From: Sulfurospirillum sp. 1612
Lineage (GTDB): Bacteria > Campylobacterota > Campylobacteria > Campylobacterales > Sulfurospirillaceae
Reading direction: 5' to 3'
DNA: 64,000 bases
NCBI RefSeq assembly: GCF_036556685.1
Contig: NZ_CP140614.1
Span: 1,426,001-1,490,000, forward strand
Part shown: in pieces, positions 18,725-28,105 of the stretch
Layout: every line of letters starts with the position of its first letter
How positions within the stretch are numbered: the first letter of the stretch is position 1
The notes under the pieces: generated by a model
The model's input: only the letters and a program-made list of their open reading frames with translations
Databases searched by the model: none
What the model was told of the DNA's origin: nothing
Program-made: the position numbers and the translations under genes

Positions 18725-19864
18725 ATGACCGGCTTTGACCAACAAATCAATAGAATAGATACTAATTGCGAAAAATGGAATAAATATAAAGACCAAGATA
18801 TCATCCCAGCTTGGGTTGCTGATATGGATTTTCAATCCCCTCCTTCACTTATCCAAGCACTCACAGAAAGAGTCGAACATGGAATATTTGGTTATACAGG
18901 CATGGACGATGCTACGATTGAAGCGACGATTGCTTTTGTAAAAAGACAACACAATTGGGACATTAAAAAAGAGTGGATTGTGTGGACTCATGGTGTGGTT
19001 GTGAGCATGAACCTCGTATGTCGTATGCTCGCAGCAGATGAAGAGGTCATCACCACAACACCTATCTATCCACACTTTGTCAAAGCACCTCATAATGCGA
19101 AGAAAACACTCACACAAGTACCCTTGAAAAATATCGATAACCGATGGACCATCGATTTTGATACCTTTGAATCATCGATTACGCCCTCATGCAAACTCAT
19201 GTTACTGTGCAACCCTTATAATCCAGGGGGTACGGTCTTTACACGAGAGGAATTAGAGCGTTTGAGTGCGATATGTATTGCTCATGATCTCATAATTTGC
19301 TCTGATGAAATTCACGCAGACCTCGTCATCAATCCTGCGGCAAAACATATTCCGATTGCGTCACTAAACTCAGATATCCAAAAGAGAAGTATCACGCTCA
19401 TGGCACCTAGTAAGACTTTTAATATCGCAGGACTTCAAAGTTCTTTTGTTATTATCCCAGACAAAGAACTCAGAGTGCGTTTTCAAAAAGAACTCAGAGG
19501 ACTTGGCGGAGATATCAATGTGCTAGCCATCACTGCTACCCGTGTGGCTTATCAAGATGGCGATACGTGGTTGGCAGATTTAAAATCTTATCTTTTAGAA
19601 AACTTCAAAATGATTCAAGCATTTGTCGAACACAATAAAAATCTAAAAATGCTCCATCATGATGCCACATTTTTAGCATGGATTGATTGCTCACAACTCA
19701 ATACGCCCCATCCTTATGAACTCTTTTTGAAATACGGTGTAGGGCTTAGTGATGGCTCGGGATTTGGAGACAAAAATTTTGTCAGACTGAATTTTGGAAC
19801 GGATAAAAAAACATTAACACAAATCTTATCGCGAATGCAACACGCTCTAAATTCCCTAAAATAG
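18725..19864 (+). CDS. MalY/PatB-family pyridoxal-phosphate enzyme (putative C-S beta-lyase)
   Basis: Fold-type I PLP enzyme of 379 residues. MalY/PatB members cleave cystathionine and related thioethers. The family start is present (FDQQINRIDTNCEKWNKY, then IPAWVADMDF). Later come NPYNPGGTVF, CSDEIHADLV and the PLP lysine in MAPSKTFNIAGLQSS (~231). It ends with RLNFGTDKKTL. Start follows TAAGGATAAAAA. The gene is divergent from purH and convergent with the cytochrome gene. A true aminotransferase function cannot be excluded. Confidence 0.9.
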   Translation: MTGFDQQINRIDTNCEKWNKYKDQDIIPAWVADMDFQSPPSLIQALTERVEHGIFGYTGMDDATIEATIAFVKRQHNWDIKKEWIVWTHGVVVSMNLVCRMLAADEEVITTTPIYPHFVKAPHNAKKTLTQVPLKNIDNRWTIDFDTFESSITPSCKLMLLCNPYNPGGTVFTREELERLSAICIAHDLIICSDEIHADLVINPAAKHIPIASLNSDIQKRSITLMAPSKTFNIAGLQSSFVIIPDKELRVRFQKELRGLGGDINVLAITATRVAYQDGDTWLADLKSYLLENFKMIQAFVEHNKNLKMLHHDATFLAWIDCSQLNTPHPYELFLKYGVGLSDGSGFGDKNFVRLNFGTDKKTLTQILSRMQHALNSLK

Positions 19865-19868
19865 AATT

Positions 19869-20201
19869 CTAATGTGCCGCTTCGCTTCTCACATAAAAGA
19901 ATAAAATATCCATTTCTTGTTGGGTCAAGAAATAGGTTGGCATGACTTTATGTGTGCTGCGAAGTGCCTCAAAAAATACCTCTTTTTTCAAATCATTGAT
20001 CGGAGGTGCCTTCAAGACGCGCGGTTTGCCTTTGACTTTATAATGAGCGATAATCTTACCCTCGCCTTTTTTACCGTGACATTCATCGCATCCGATGCCT
20101 CTTGGGTTCACATAAAGCATCTTGGCATACTCCATTTTTGTGATAAAATCTTCGCCAAAAACAGACACACACAATAAAAAAACCAGAAAAAATATTCTCA
20201 T
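19869..20201 (-). CDS. Monohaem c-type cytochrome, periplasmic
   Basis: Electron carrier with a signal peptide (MRIFFLVFLLCVSVFG) and one haem-binding site CDECH (CxxCH) near residue 38. A methionine in KVMPTYFLTQQEMDILFFYV near residue 88 is the likely sixth ligand. The 110-residue size fits class I cytochromes. ATG at 20201 is chosen over a GTG three codons upstream because it gives a normal signal peptide. Its redox partner is not evident from the neighbours. Confidence 0.88.
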   Translation of the reverse strand: MRIFFLVFLLCVSVFGEDFITKMEYAKMLYVNPRGIGCDECHGKKGEGKIIAHYKVKGKPRVLKAPPINDLKKEVFFEALRSTHKVMPTYFLTQQEMDILFFYVRSEAAH

Positions 20202-20276
20202 AACACTCACTTTATCAACTATTTAATACTAATTTGTTATGATACTGAATATTTATTAAAAGAGAGTAAAAAGTCC

Positions 20277-21137
20277 ATGAAGATTTTAGATGGTAAAGCA
20301 TTATCTAGTAAAATACGAGCCCAAATCAAAGATGAAATCGATGATTTGAAAAAGAGCAATATCACTCCCGGTCTTGCTGTTATTTTGGTAGGAGACAATC
20401 CTGCGAGTAAGACGTATGTTGGCATGAAAGAAAAAGCCTGTGAAGAGACAGGAGTCTATTCTATCGTTCATAAAATGCCCAATTCTATCTCCCAAGAAAA
20501 GATTCTTGAAACCATTAAGATGATCAATGAAAATGACAATATTGATGGGGTATTAGTCCAATTGCCACTCCCAAAACAGATTGATACAGAGAAGATTTTG
20601 GAATCTCTCAATCCTGATAAAGATGTTGATGGGTTTCATCCTTTTAATGTCGGTAGATTGGTGGCTGGACTTGATAGTTTCGTGCCATGTACACCACTGG
20701 GGGTCATGCGACTTTTGGAAGAGTATCACATCAATGTCCAAGGCTTAGATGTCTGTATTGTCGGGGCGAGTAATATCGTCGGCAAACCGATGATGAATCT
20801 GATGCTCAACGCCGGTGCGACGGTCGATATCTGCCATATTTTTACAAAAAACCTCAAAGACCATACAAGCAAAGCTGATATCGTGGTTGTGGGCGTCGGC
20901 AAAGCCGGACTCATTACAGAAGATATGGTAAAAGAAGGGGCGATTGTGATTGATATTGGTATTAACCGACTTGAAAATGGTAAATTAGTCGGTGATGTTG
21001 ATTATGATGCTACCGCACCAAAATGCTCTTATATTACACCCGTACCTGGTGGCGTGGGTCCGATGACCATTGCGATGCTACTACGCAATACCCTCAAAGC
21101 TGCGAAAAAAAGAAAAGGATCATCTATTGAATCATGA
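20277..21137 (+). CDS. folD: Methylenetetrahydrofolate dehydrogenase/cyclohydrolase
   Basis: Interconverts 5,10-methylene- and 10-formyl-tetrahydrofolate with NADP, feeding purine and fMet synthesis. The 286-residue protein shows the catalytic lysine region SKTYVGMKEKAC (~50-58), the substrate motifs GVLVQLPLP and DKDVDGFHP, a nucleotide-binding GASNIVGKPM and the C-terminal signature TPVPGGVGPMTIAML. Start follows AGAGAG. It leads a run of plus-strand genes (folD, lepB, M50 protease). Confidence 0.97.
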   Translation: MKILDGKALSSKIRAQIKDEIDDLKKSNITPGLAVILVGDNPASKTYVGMKEKACEETGVYSIVHKMPNSISQEKILETIKMINENDNIDGVLVQLPLPKQIDTEKILESLNPDKDVDGFHPFNVGRLVAGLDSFVPCTPLGVMRLLEEYHINVQGLDVCIVGASNIVGKPMMNLMLNAGATVDICHIFTKNLKDHTSKADIVVVGVGKAGLITEDMVKEGAIVIDIGINRLENGKLVGDVDYDATAPKCSYITPVPGGVGPMTIAMLLRNTLKAAKKRKGSSIES

Positions 21138-21194
21138 GATACAACATAAGACAACAGCTTCTGTGAATATACGTCAAAGCAGAGGAATCACACA

Positions 21195-22025
21195 ATGAGC
21201 AAATTAAAAAAACTTTATAAATTTTCAAACAGTTGGACGGGTACGGTTATTATCGTATTACTTGTCATATTTTTTGTAGCACAAGCTTTTGTAATCCCAA
21301 GTGGTAGTATGAAAAACACCCTCCTCATAGGGGATCATCTTTTTGTCAAAAAATTCTCTTATGGTGTGCCGGTGCCACATATTCCTTGGATTGAGGTTCC
21401 CGTATTGCCAGATTTTAGAGGCAATGGTCACTTAATCGATGCAGAGGGTCCACGACGTGGTGATATTGTCGTCTTTAGATATCCTAAAAATGTCAAAGTA
21501 CATTATGTCAAACGTTGTGTTGCCTTAGGTGGCGATGAGATACTCTATGCCAATAAAACGCTCTATCTCAGATTTCATGAAGGCGATGCATACATGCAAA
21601 AAAACTACCCGAATCAAATCGTATCCTTAGGCGGAAAAATCTGGGTAAAAAACCCCTATCTCAAGAAATATCCGGGTATTCATTATGACCCTACGGTCAA
21701 TATCTTTCAACAAATGGGTCTCTATATGGGCGTGAATCAACTGGCCATGCAGCCAGCTCTCATCCCTGAGCTTCCTAAAAAAGATGGACTTCTTTATAAT
21801 GCCTTTTACAAAAAAGTACCCAAAAATGAATACTTCATGATGGGTGATAATCGTGACCATTCAAATGATAGTAGATTTTGGGGTAGTGTCCCTTATTCTC
21901 TTGTGGTAGGAAAACCTTGGTTTATCTACTTTTCTTGGGACAAAGATTATAAAATACGTTGGAATCGCATTGGTAGATTTATCAATAGTATGCAACTTGA
22001 TAAGAGTTTTTTAAATGACAAATGA
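21195..22025 (+). CDS. lepB: Signal peptidase I
   Basis: Membrane serine protease that removes Sec signal peptides. One N-terminal membrane helix (~16-33) precedes the catalytic serine in IPSGSMKNTL (~37) and the catalytic lysine in YVKRCVALGGDE (~103). The conserved GDNRDHSNDSRFWG box is near 218. 276 residues is normal for the family. The 3' end overlaps the next gene by 11 bases, so the two are coupled. Confidence 0.97.
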   Translation: MSKLKKLYKFSNSWTGTVIIVLLVIFFVAQAFVIPSGSMKNTLLIGDHLFVKKFSYGVPVPHIPWIEVPVLPDFRGNGHLIDAEGPRRGDIVVFRYPKNVKVHYVKRCVALGGDEILYANKTLYLRFHEGDAYMQKNYPNQIVSLGGKIWVKNPYLKKYPGIHYDPTVNIFQQMGLYMGVNQLAMQPALIPELPKKDGLLYNAFYKKVPKNEYFMMGDNRDHSNDSRFWGSVPYSLVVGKPWFIYFSWDKDYKIRWNRIGRFINSMQLDKSFLNDK

Positions 22026-22668
22026 AGAATATATCAATATTATCACTAAAATATTAGCCCTCATGATCGCCATCATCGGTCATGAGATTATGCATGGATA
22101 TGTGGCGTATCGCTATGGGGATAATACCGCCAAAAATGCGGGACGTCTGAGTATCAATCCCATCAAGCATGTCGATTTAGTCGGTACCATCATCTTACCA
22201 GCACTGCTGTTTGTCTCCCATGCACCCTTTTTATTTGGTTGGGCCAAACCGGTTCCTATCAATATGCGAGAGGTCATGAATAATGGCGGTTACAAAGCGG
22301 CGATTTTCGTCTCATTGGCGGGTATTGCTTATAACTTTACATTGGCAATTGCGGCAACGGTGATTTTGAGTCAATTGAGCACACCAGAAACTATATTTGG
22401 TATCTTTTTCGCGTATTTGATGATTCAAACGATGATTTATAATGTGGTGTTAGGAGTCTTTAATCTCTACCCGATTCCACCTCTTGATGGCTCACATGCG
22501 CTCGCATATTTGGCGGCATCAAAAGGGTGGTATGGTATTATGAGATTTTTTGATTCGATTCAACGATATGGCATCATTATCTTGCTTCTATTTATCGCCA
22601 CACCGCTTTCAAATTACTTTTTTGCCCCGATTGGGTATATTATCAATTATCTTATGAAGCTAGTGTAA
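22015..22668 (+). CDS. M50-family site-2-type membrane protease
   Basis: Multi-spanning zinc protease of 217 residues that probably cleaves within membranes. The zinc motif is HEIMH (~22-26) in the first helix, and the third ligand motif is NLYPIPPLDGSHAL (~147), where the aspartate completes the site. SINPIKHVDLVGTIILPALL is typical of this compact subgroup, which lacks a PDZ domain. The substrate is unknown; co-transcription with lepB might point to clearing leftover signal peptides, which is an inference. Confidence 0.9.
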   Translation: MTNEEYINIITKILALMIAIIGHEIMHGYVAYRYGDNTAKNAGRLSINPIKHVDLVGTIILPALLFVSHAPFLFGWAKPVPINMREVMNNGGYKAAIFVSLAGIAYNFTLAIAATVILSQLSTPETIFGIFFAYLMIQTMIYNVVLGVFNLYPIPPLDGSHALAYLAASKGWYGIMRFFDSIQRYGIIILLLFIATPLSNYFFAPIGYIINYLMKLV

Positions 22669-22672
22669 TCTC

Positions 22673-23314
22673 TTACACTAGCGCTTCAAACATATCTTTG
22701 GTCACAAGATGCAACTCTTGCGCGCCATCAATCGGAGCAAAGATTCCTAAATCTTTATAAAAATCAATCAACGGTGCAGTTTGCGCATGATAGGCTTCGA
22801 GTCTATTTTTGACCGTATCAACATTGTCATCTTTTCTAATAATCAAAGCATCCCCACAATAATCACAAACATCTTCCTTCTTTGGCGGATTGAATTGAAC
22901 GTGAAAAGAAGCACCACATTTTGGACACACTCTTCTGCCTGCGATTCGCTCGATAATTTGACTATCAGGAACATCAAAAGAGAGTACTTTATCTAATTTT
23001 TTGCCACTGTCATCTAATAATTTTTGCAAGGCTTGTGCTTGCTTTAAAGTTCGTGGAAAACCATCAAGTACAAAACCGTTGGCACAATCATCTTGTGCTA
23101 ATCGATCTTGGATGATTCCTATTATTGTCGAGTCTGGGACTAATTTACCTGCGTCCATATACTTTTTTGCTTCCATACCCATGGCGGTTTCATCTGCGAT
23201 GGCCGCTCGTAATATGTCTCCGGTTGAGATTTGTGGAATATTGTATCGCTCGGTTAAAAATTTAGCTTGCGTTCCTTTTCCGGCTCCGGGTGCACCAAAT
23301 ACCATAAGATTCAT
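22673..23314 (-). CDS. adk: Adenylate kinase, long zinc-type LID
   Basis: Converts ATP and AMP into two ADP. P-loop GAPGAGKGTQ starts at residue ~7; the AMP-binding STGDILR and DGFPRT motifs follow. The LID domain (~123-160) has four cysteines in CPKCG and CDYCG, so it should bind zinc, and the length is 213 residues. ATG at 23314 has AGAGGAGA in front and is chosen over an upstream in-frame start. A second adenylate kinase of the short-LID type lies at 36861-37433, so this copy is probably the extra one in this phylum. Confidence 0.93.
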   Translation of the reverse strand: MNLMVFGAPGAGKGTQAKFLTERYNIPQISTGDILRAAIADETAMGMEAKKYMDAGKLVPDSTIIGIIQDRLAQDDCANGFVLDGFPRTLKQAQALQKLLDDSGKKLDKVLSFDVPDSQIIERIAGRRVCPKCGASFHVQFNPPKKEDVCDYCGDALIIRKDDNVDTVKNRLEAYHAQTAPLIDFYKDLGIFAPIDGAQELHLVTKDMFEALV

Positions 23315-23428
23315 ATAATCTTCTCCTCTAAATTGTTTCACATATGATATAGTATTTTATTTTAATAAAACCTTTTTATAATAATCCTTATGGTATAATC
23401 TCTAAAATTAATTTAGAAGAGAGAAAAC

Positions 23429-23860
23429 GTGAAATTTTTTATAGCAACAGATCATGCGGGTGTTGCAATCAAACCCGACATTATCAAAATATTACAAAAT
23501 ATGGGGCATGACGTCATCGATTTAGGCCCTATGGATGACAGTCGGGTAGATTATCCCGATTATGCTCATAAACTGTGTTTGGAAGTCTTAGCGGACACCC
23601 AAGGGGCACACGGTATCTTGATTTGTGGTACGGGTATTGGTATGAGTTTGAGTGCCAATAAGCATGTAGGAATCCGAGCAGCATTGTGTCATGATGCCTA
23701 TACCGCATCCATGTCACGCGCTCATAATGATGCCAATGTGTTGTGCTTTGGCCAACGCGTTGTCGGACTTGGTGTTGCAGAATCTATACTTCAAGCCTGG
23801 TGTGAAACACCGTTTGAAGGTGGACGACATGCCACGAGAGTTGAAAAGATAGAGCTTTAA
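23429..23860 (+). CDS. rpiB: Ribose-5-phosphate isomerase B
   Basis: Interconverts ribose 5-phosphate and ribulose 5-phosphate. The 143-residue protein matches RpiB throughout: FFIATDHAGVAIK at the start, DLGPMDDSRVDYPDYAHK, the catalytic cysteine in ILICGTGIGMSLSANK (~69) and GIRAALCHDAYTASMSRAHNDANVLCFG split here as AALCHDAYTA and NDANVLCFG. Start follows AGAAGAGAG. It begins a plus-strand unit continuing to apt and trpB. Confidence 0.95.
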   Translation: MKFFIATDHAGVAIKPDIIKILQNMGHDVIDLGPMDDSRVDYPDYAHKLCLEVLADTQGAHGILICGTGIGMSLSANKHVGIRAALCHDAYTASMSRAHNDANVLCFGQRVVGLGVAESILQAWCETPFEGGRHATRVEKIEL

Positions 23861-23862
23861 GC

Positions 23863-24192
23863 ATGACAACTTGGCTTATAACAACCATCCTCTCATCCCT
23901 ATGTATCTATTTGCTTATTATGGTTTTTTATTACAAAACCTTGCTCAAAAAAGAGAAGCAAGGTAGTGTGTTTATCAAAGAAACTTTAGGGGATGCAGAA
24001 GTTGTTATCAGAAAGTACCAAGTTCAACTTCAACGATCATTAGGAAATATGGATATCTTAAGTGATGAACTGAGCAAAGTCAAAAATGATTTAAAATCAC
24101 TAAGAGCCAGAAATTCACAATATCGGATGGAGAGCGATAAACTAAGAGATAAGATAAAAGAGCTTGAAAGTAAAATCGAGGCACTCCTCTAA
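23863..24192 (+). CDS. Small membrane-anchored coiled-coil protein of unknown function
   Basis: A 109-residue protein starting two bases after the rpiB stop. One N-terminal membrane segment (LITTILSSLCIYLLIMVFYY) is followed by a long charged helix with heptads from about residue 45 to the end (SDELSKVKNDLKSLRARN, KLRDKIKELESKIEALL). No enzyme motif is seen and I do not recognise a family. Co-transcribed with rpiB and apt by position. Confidence 0.7.
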   Translation: MTTWLITTILSSLCIYLLIMVFYYKTLLKKEKQGSVFIKETLGDAEVVIRKYQVQLQRSLGNMDILSDELSKVKNDLKSLRARNSQYRMESDKLRDKIKELESKIEALL

Positions 24193-24272
24193 TGTCCACC
24201 CTTATCGCCTACTCTTCCGTATTATTCATCACCGCGATATTTTTATATATCAAAGTAAAACTTTTTAAATAA
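24192..24272 (+). CDS. Candidate 26-residue single-span membrane microprotein
   Basis: An ATG overlaps the preceding stop codon (TAATG), and the frame closes just before the ribosome site of apt. The product begins MSTLIAYSS and is almost entirely one hydrophobic helix ending in KVKLFK, a positive-inside tail. The TAATG junction is the same as at three other gene joints nearby (apt/trpB, pepA/ychF), which argues for a real gene. No homologue is known to me. Confidence 0.45.
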   Translation: MSTLIAYSSVLFITAIFLYIKVKLFK

Positions 24273-24282
24273 AGGTTAGAAT

Positions 24283-24837
24283 ATGAAAAAACTCAGCCAA
24301 AAAGAAAAAGATTTTTTATTGCATTCAATTCGCACAGTAGAAAATTTTCCAAAACCCGGTATCAGCTTTAAAGACATCAGCACCCTTTTGGGGAATGAGA
24401 AAGCATTTGGCTTTTTGATGGACCATCTTGTTGATCGATATGAGAGTATGGACATCGACTATATTGCGGGTATTGAGAGTCGGGGCTTTATCTTTGGCGC
24501 AGCCCTTGCAGCGAGACTTCATAGCAAATTTGTACCCATAAGAAAACCAGGAAAACTTCCCTATACTACCATCAGTGAAAAATACTCTTTGGAATATGGA
24601 GTTGACGAAGTACAGATTCATATCGATGCATTTGAGTGTGACAAAACCAAACCCAATGTCTTGTTGATTGATGATTTGATTGCCACAGGTGGCACAGCCA
24701 ACGCTTCGGTCAATCTTATCAATAAAGCGGGTGCTACTTGTATTGAGAGTTGTTTTATCATCAATCTTAAATCACTTTGTGGTGATGCTGAGATTAGAAA
24801 AACTACGCCGGTCTATTCGGTATTGGAGATTGATTAA
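24283..24837 (+). CDS. apt: Adenine phosphoribosyltransferase
   Basis: Salvages adenine to AMP using PRPP. Visible motifs in the 184 residues are [31 protein letters not shown] and the PRPP loop [14 protein letters not shown] (~127-140). Start follows AAAGGTTAGA. The stop overlaps the trpB start by one base (TAATG). Confidence 0.96.
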   Translation: MKKLSQKEKDFLLHSIRTVENFPKPGISFKDISTLLGNEKAFGFLMDHLVDRYESMDIDYIAGIESRGFIFGAALAARLHSKFVPIRKPGKLPYTTISEKYSLEYGVDEVQIHIDAFECDKTKPNVLLIDDLIATGGTANASVNLINKAGATCIESCFIINLKSLCGDAEIRKTTPVYSVLEID

Positions 24838-26060
24838 TGTACATACCAAAAGCGTCAAAATATGACCCAGATAGCGATGGGCATTTCGGAAACTTCGAAA
24901 ACGATGGATTTTCCTATGGTGGTAGATACGTCCCTGAAACGCTGATGCCTGCCTTGCTTGAATTAGATGCTGCTTACAAAGAAGTGCGATTTGATCAAGA
25001 TTTTTGGAAAGAAGTGAATTATTATCTGAGTGAATATGTAGGCAGACCCTCGCCACTTTTTTATGCGGAAAATCTCTCCAAAGAATTAAACGCAACCATC
25101 TACCTCAAACGAGAAGATCTCAATCATACGGGCGCTCACAAAGTCAACAATACCATCGCGCAAGGCTTACTGGCAAAACGACTTGGCAAAAAGCGCGTCA
25201 TCGCAGAAACAGGAGCAGGACAGCATGGTGTTGCCACAGCTACCGTTGCGGCACTTTTAGGTTTGGAATGTGATGTCTTTATGGGTGAACTTGATGTGCA
25301 AAGACAAGAATTGAATGTCTTTAGGATGAAACTCTTAGGCGCGCGTGTCCACTCCGTCAAAAGCGGGAGTCGTACACTAAAAGATGCCATGAATGAAGCC
25401 ATCAGATATTGGGTCACCAATGCACGTGATACCTTCTATATCATCGGCACTGTTGCCGGCCCGCATCCTTATCCTATGATGGTGCGAGATTTTCAATCAA
25501 TCATTGGATATGAAGCCAAAGCGCAAATTCTCAAAAAAGAGGGAAAACTTCCTGATTTTGTCATCGCTTGTATTGGCGGAGGAAGCAATGCTATTGGTAT
25601 TTTTAACCACTTTTTAGAGGATGCCTCTGTCACATGCATAGGCATAGAAGCGGGTGGTATGGGAATAGACACCCAAGAACACGGATGCAGTTTAGCCAAA
25701 GGAAAACCAGGCGTGCTTCATGGACAGATGAGTTATTTACTACAAGATGAAGATGGACAAGTACAAGAAGCTTACTCCATCTCAGCCGGACTTGATTATC
25801 CCGGCATTGGACCAGAACATGCGTATTTGAAAGATATCAAAAAAGCGCGATATGAAAATATTACCGACCAAGAAGCACTGGATGCTTTTGTATGGCTCAG
25901 CCAAAAAGAGGGAATTATTCCTGCATTTGAGAGTGCTCATGCTATCGCGTATCTTAAAAAAATGAAACAAGAAGAGTTAGACAACAAACTTATCATCATA
26001 AATCTATCCGGCAGAGGCGATAAAGATATGATACAAGCCAAATCCATACTCAAATTTTAA
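24837..26060 (+). CDS. trpB: Tryptophan synthase beta chain
   Basis: Joins indole and serine to form tryptophan, with PLP. The 407-residue protein begins with the [22 protein letters not shown] stretch (seen in parts as FGGRYVPET-like [11 protein letters not shown]), and has the PLP lysine in [10 protein letters not shown] (~99), the [11 protein letters not shown] loop and the phosphate-binding GGGSNAIG (~243). It is a TrpB1-type chain, but no trpA or other trp gene is adjacent; it sits between apt and dedA. Start is coupled to the apt stop. Confidence 0.95.
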   Translation: MYIPKASKYDPDSDGHFGNFENDGFSYGGRYVPETLMPALLELDAAYKEVRFDQDFWKEVNYYLSEYVGRPSPLFYAENLSKELNATIYLKREDLNHTGAHKVNNTIAQGLLAKRLGKKRVIAETGAGQHGVATATVAALLGLECDVFMGELDVQRQELNVFRMKLLGARVHSVKSGSRTLKDAMNEAIRYWVTNARDTFYIIGTVAGPHPYPMMVRDFQSIIGYEAKAQILKKEGKLPDFVIACIGGGSNAIGIFNHFLEDASVTCIGIEAGGMGIDTQEHGCSLAKGKPGVLHGQMSYLLQDEDGQVQEAYSISAGLDYPGIGPEHAYLKDIKKARYENITDQEALDAFVWLSQKEGIIPAFESAHAIAYLKKMKQEELDNKLIIINLSGRGDKDMIQAKSILKF

Positions 26061-26072
26061 CAGGAAAAAAAC

Positions 26073-26657
26073 TTGGAAGCCTATTTAATCGAACTGCTAC
26101 AACACTATGGCTATATCATACTCTATTTTTGGAGTATTTTAGAAGGTGAGATGGGACTCATCATGGCAGGAATCATGTCACATACAGGACATATGAACCT
26201 AGCCATTGCTATATTTGTCGCAGGTCTGGGAGGATTTACGGGAGATCAAATCTACTTTTTTATCGGTAGACACAATAAAAAATATGTCTACAAAAAGTTC
26301 AAAGGACAAAGAAGAAAATTTGCTTTAGCACATATTTTGTTAAAGAAAAACGGATGGCCCATCATCTTTTCACAACGCTATATGTATGGTATGAGAACTA
26401 TTATCCCTATTTCCATAGGATTGACCAGGTATAGTGCGAAAAAATTCGCATTTATCAATCTACTGAGCGCATGGTGCTGGGCAACCGTCACCATAACACC
26501 CGCGTGGTTTTTTGGAGAAGAGATACTAGTGGTCATCCATTGGGCCAAAGCACATTGGTACTTAGCACTGCCACTTGCGGCGATTTTAGCCGGTGGTATC
26601 TATTACTATTTTCACAAAGCAACTGAGAAAAAAATCAAACAAGAGGTAAAAATATGA
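26073..26657 (+). CDS. DedA-family membrane protein
   Basis: Multi-spanning inner-membrane protein of 194 residues; DedA proteins are linked to lipid-carrier flipping and membrane homeostasis. Seen are an N-terminal acidic helix with LYFWSILEGEMGLIMAG, the family glycine motif GGFTGDQIYFFIGR (~49-62) and the basic RYMYGMRTIIPISIGLTRY segment (~107). The TTG start follows CAGGAAAAAAAC. It precedes pepA and ychF, a conserved trio in Campylobacterota. Confidence 0.9.
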   Translation: MEAYLIELLQHYGYIILYFWSILEGEMGLIMAGIMSHTGHMNLAIAIFVAGLGGFTGDQIYFFIGRHNKKYVYKKFKGQRRKFALAHILLKKNGWPIIFSQRYMYGMRTIIPISIGLTRYSAKKFAFINLLSAWCWATVTITPAWFFGEEILVVIHWAKAHWYLALPLAAILAGGIYYYFHKATEKKIKQEVKI

Positions 26658-28105
26658 ATTTTAAATTAATCGAAGATCAACTTAAAAACATCAAAGCAGA
26701 TTGCGAAATTATCTTGGTACTCAATCAAGATATGACGCACAAATGGGTTCAAGATAGCGTTTTATTAGAACAAACTGATTTTCACGCTAAAAGTGACGAA
26801 GTTGTCTATTTAGCTTCACTTCAACGTGTATATGCCACACTAGAATCATTAGATCATGATGCCATCAGATTGGCTGTTGCCAATGCATATAAATGTATCA
26901 AAAACAACAAATTTGAAACATTAAAACTTGGCATCTATGGTGATACACAAAGTGTGAGTGCTTTGGTTGAAGGTTTTGTTTTAGGTGATTATGCTTTTGA
27001 CAAATATAAAACTCAAAAAGCCACACACAACATCCATACAGTATTGATTGCCAGTGAGACTTATGACAACCAAAAGATTGACATCCAAGAGGCCAATACC
27101 GCCATCGCACGTGCTCAAATCATTGCTAATGCGACCAATGAAGCCAAAGAGATTGTCAATACGGCACCTTATGAAATGACTCCCGTCAAACTGGCTGAGT
27201 ATGCAAAAAATCTTGCCGATTCCACTGAGGGGATTGAGTGTTTTATCGGGGATGAAACCTTTTTGGAAAAAGAGCAAATGGGAGCATTTCTAGCAGTAGC
27301 GAGAGCCAGCAGTGAAAAACCAAGACTCATTCATCTCAGCTATAAGCCTGCCAATGCAAAAAAACGATTTGTTTTTATTGGCAAAGGATTGACATATGAT
27401 AGTGGTGGACTCAGTCTCAAACCAAGCGAGCATATGGTCAGCATGAAATCAGATAAAAGTGGTGCTTCAGCGGCACTTCATATCATCAAAGCAGCAGCAC
27501 TTTTGAAACTTCCTTTTGAAGTTCATGCTGTCATTGGCGCGGCTGAGAATATGATTGGGGGAAATGCTTATAAACCTGATGATGTTTTAATCGCACGAAA
27601 TGGCAAGAGTATTGAAGTGAGAAACACCGATGCAGAGGGAAGATTGGTTTTGGCAGATTGTTTGGATTATGCACAAGATCTCAATCCTGATGCGATGTTT
27701 GATCTCGCAACCTTGACCGGTGCGTGTGTTGTTGCACTGGGTGAATACACCAGTGTCGTCATGGGACACAGCAAAGATTTAAAAGAGAGTTTTTTATGCG
27801 CCGCGGAGCAAAGTGGTGAACTGGCTGCAACGCTTCCTTTTAACAACTATCTCAAAAAACTTTTAAAAAGTAATGTCGCCGATCTCTCCAATATCTCCAG
27901 TTCACGTTACGGTGGTGCCATCACGGCTGGATTATTTTTAGATCACTTCATCAAAGATGAATTTAAAGACAAATGGCTTCATCTTGACATTGCAGGACCG
28001 GCTTACATCGAAAAAGATTGGGGTTATAACCAATGTGGTGCCAGTGGTGCAGGTGTGAGAATGTGTACATATTGGATGATTAAAGCAGCAAAGGAAGATG
28101 CATAA
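26654..28105 (+). CDS. pepA: Leucyl aminopeptidase
   Basis: M17 metallopeptidase, normally a cytosolic hexamer that removes N-terminal residues from peptides. The 483-residue protein has a variable N-terminal domain and a C-terminal catalytic domain with GKGLTYDSGGLSLKPS (~248), MKSDKSGAS (metal ligands) and the signature NTDAEGRLVL (~329). Its start overlaps the dedA stop by four bases, and its stop shares one base with the ychF start. Confidence 0.96.
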   Translation: MNFKLIEDQLKNIKADCEIILVLNQDMTHKWVQDSVLLEQTDFHAKSDEVVYLASLQRVYATLESLDHDAIRLAVANAYKCIKNNKFETLKLGIYGDTQSVSALVEGFVLGDYAFDKYKTQKATHNIHTVLIASETYDNQKIDIQEANTAIARAQIIANATNEAKEIVNTAPYEMTPVKLAEYAKNLADSTEGIECFIGDETFLEKEQMGAFLAVARASSEKPRLIHLSYKPANAKKRFVFIGKGLTYDSGGLSLKPSEHMVSMKSDKSGASAALHIIKAAALLKLPFEVHAVIGAAENMIGGNAYKPDDVLIARNGKSIEVRNTDAEGRLVLADCLDYAQDLNPDAMFDLATLTGACVVALGEYTSVVMGHSKDLKESFLCAAEQSGELAATLPFNNYLKKLLKSNVADLSNISSSRYGGAITAGLFLDHFIKDEFKDKWLHLDIAGPAYIEKDWGYNQCGASGAGVRMCTYWMIKAAKEDA

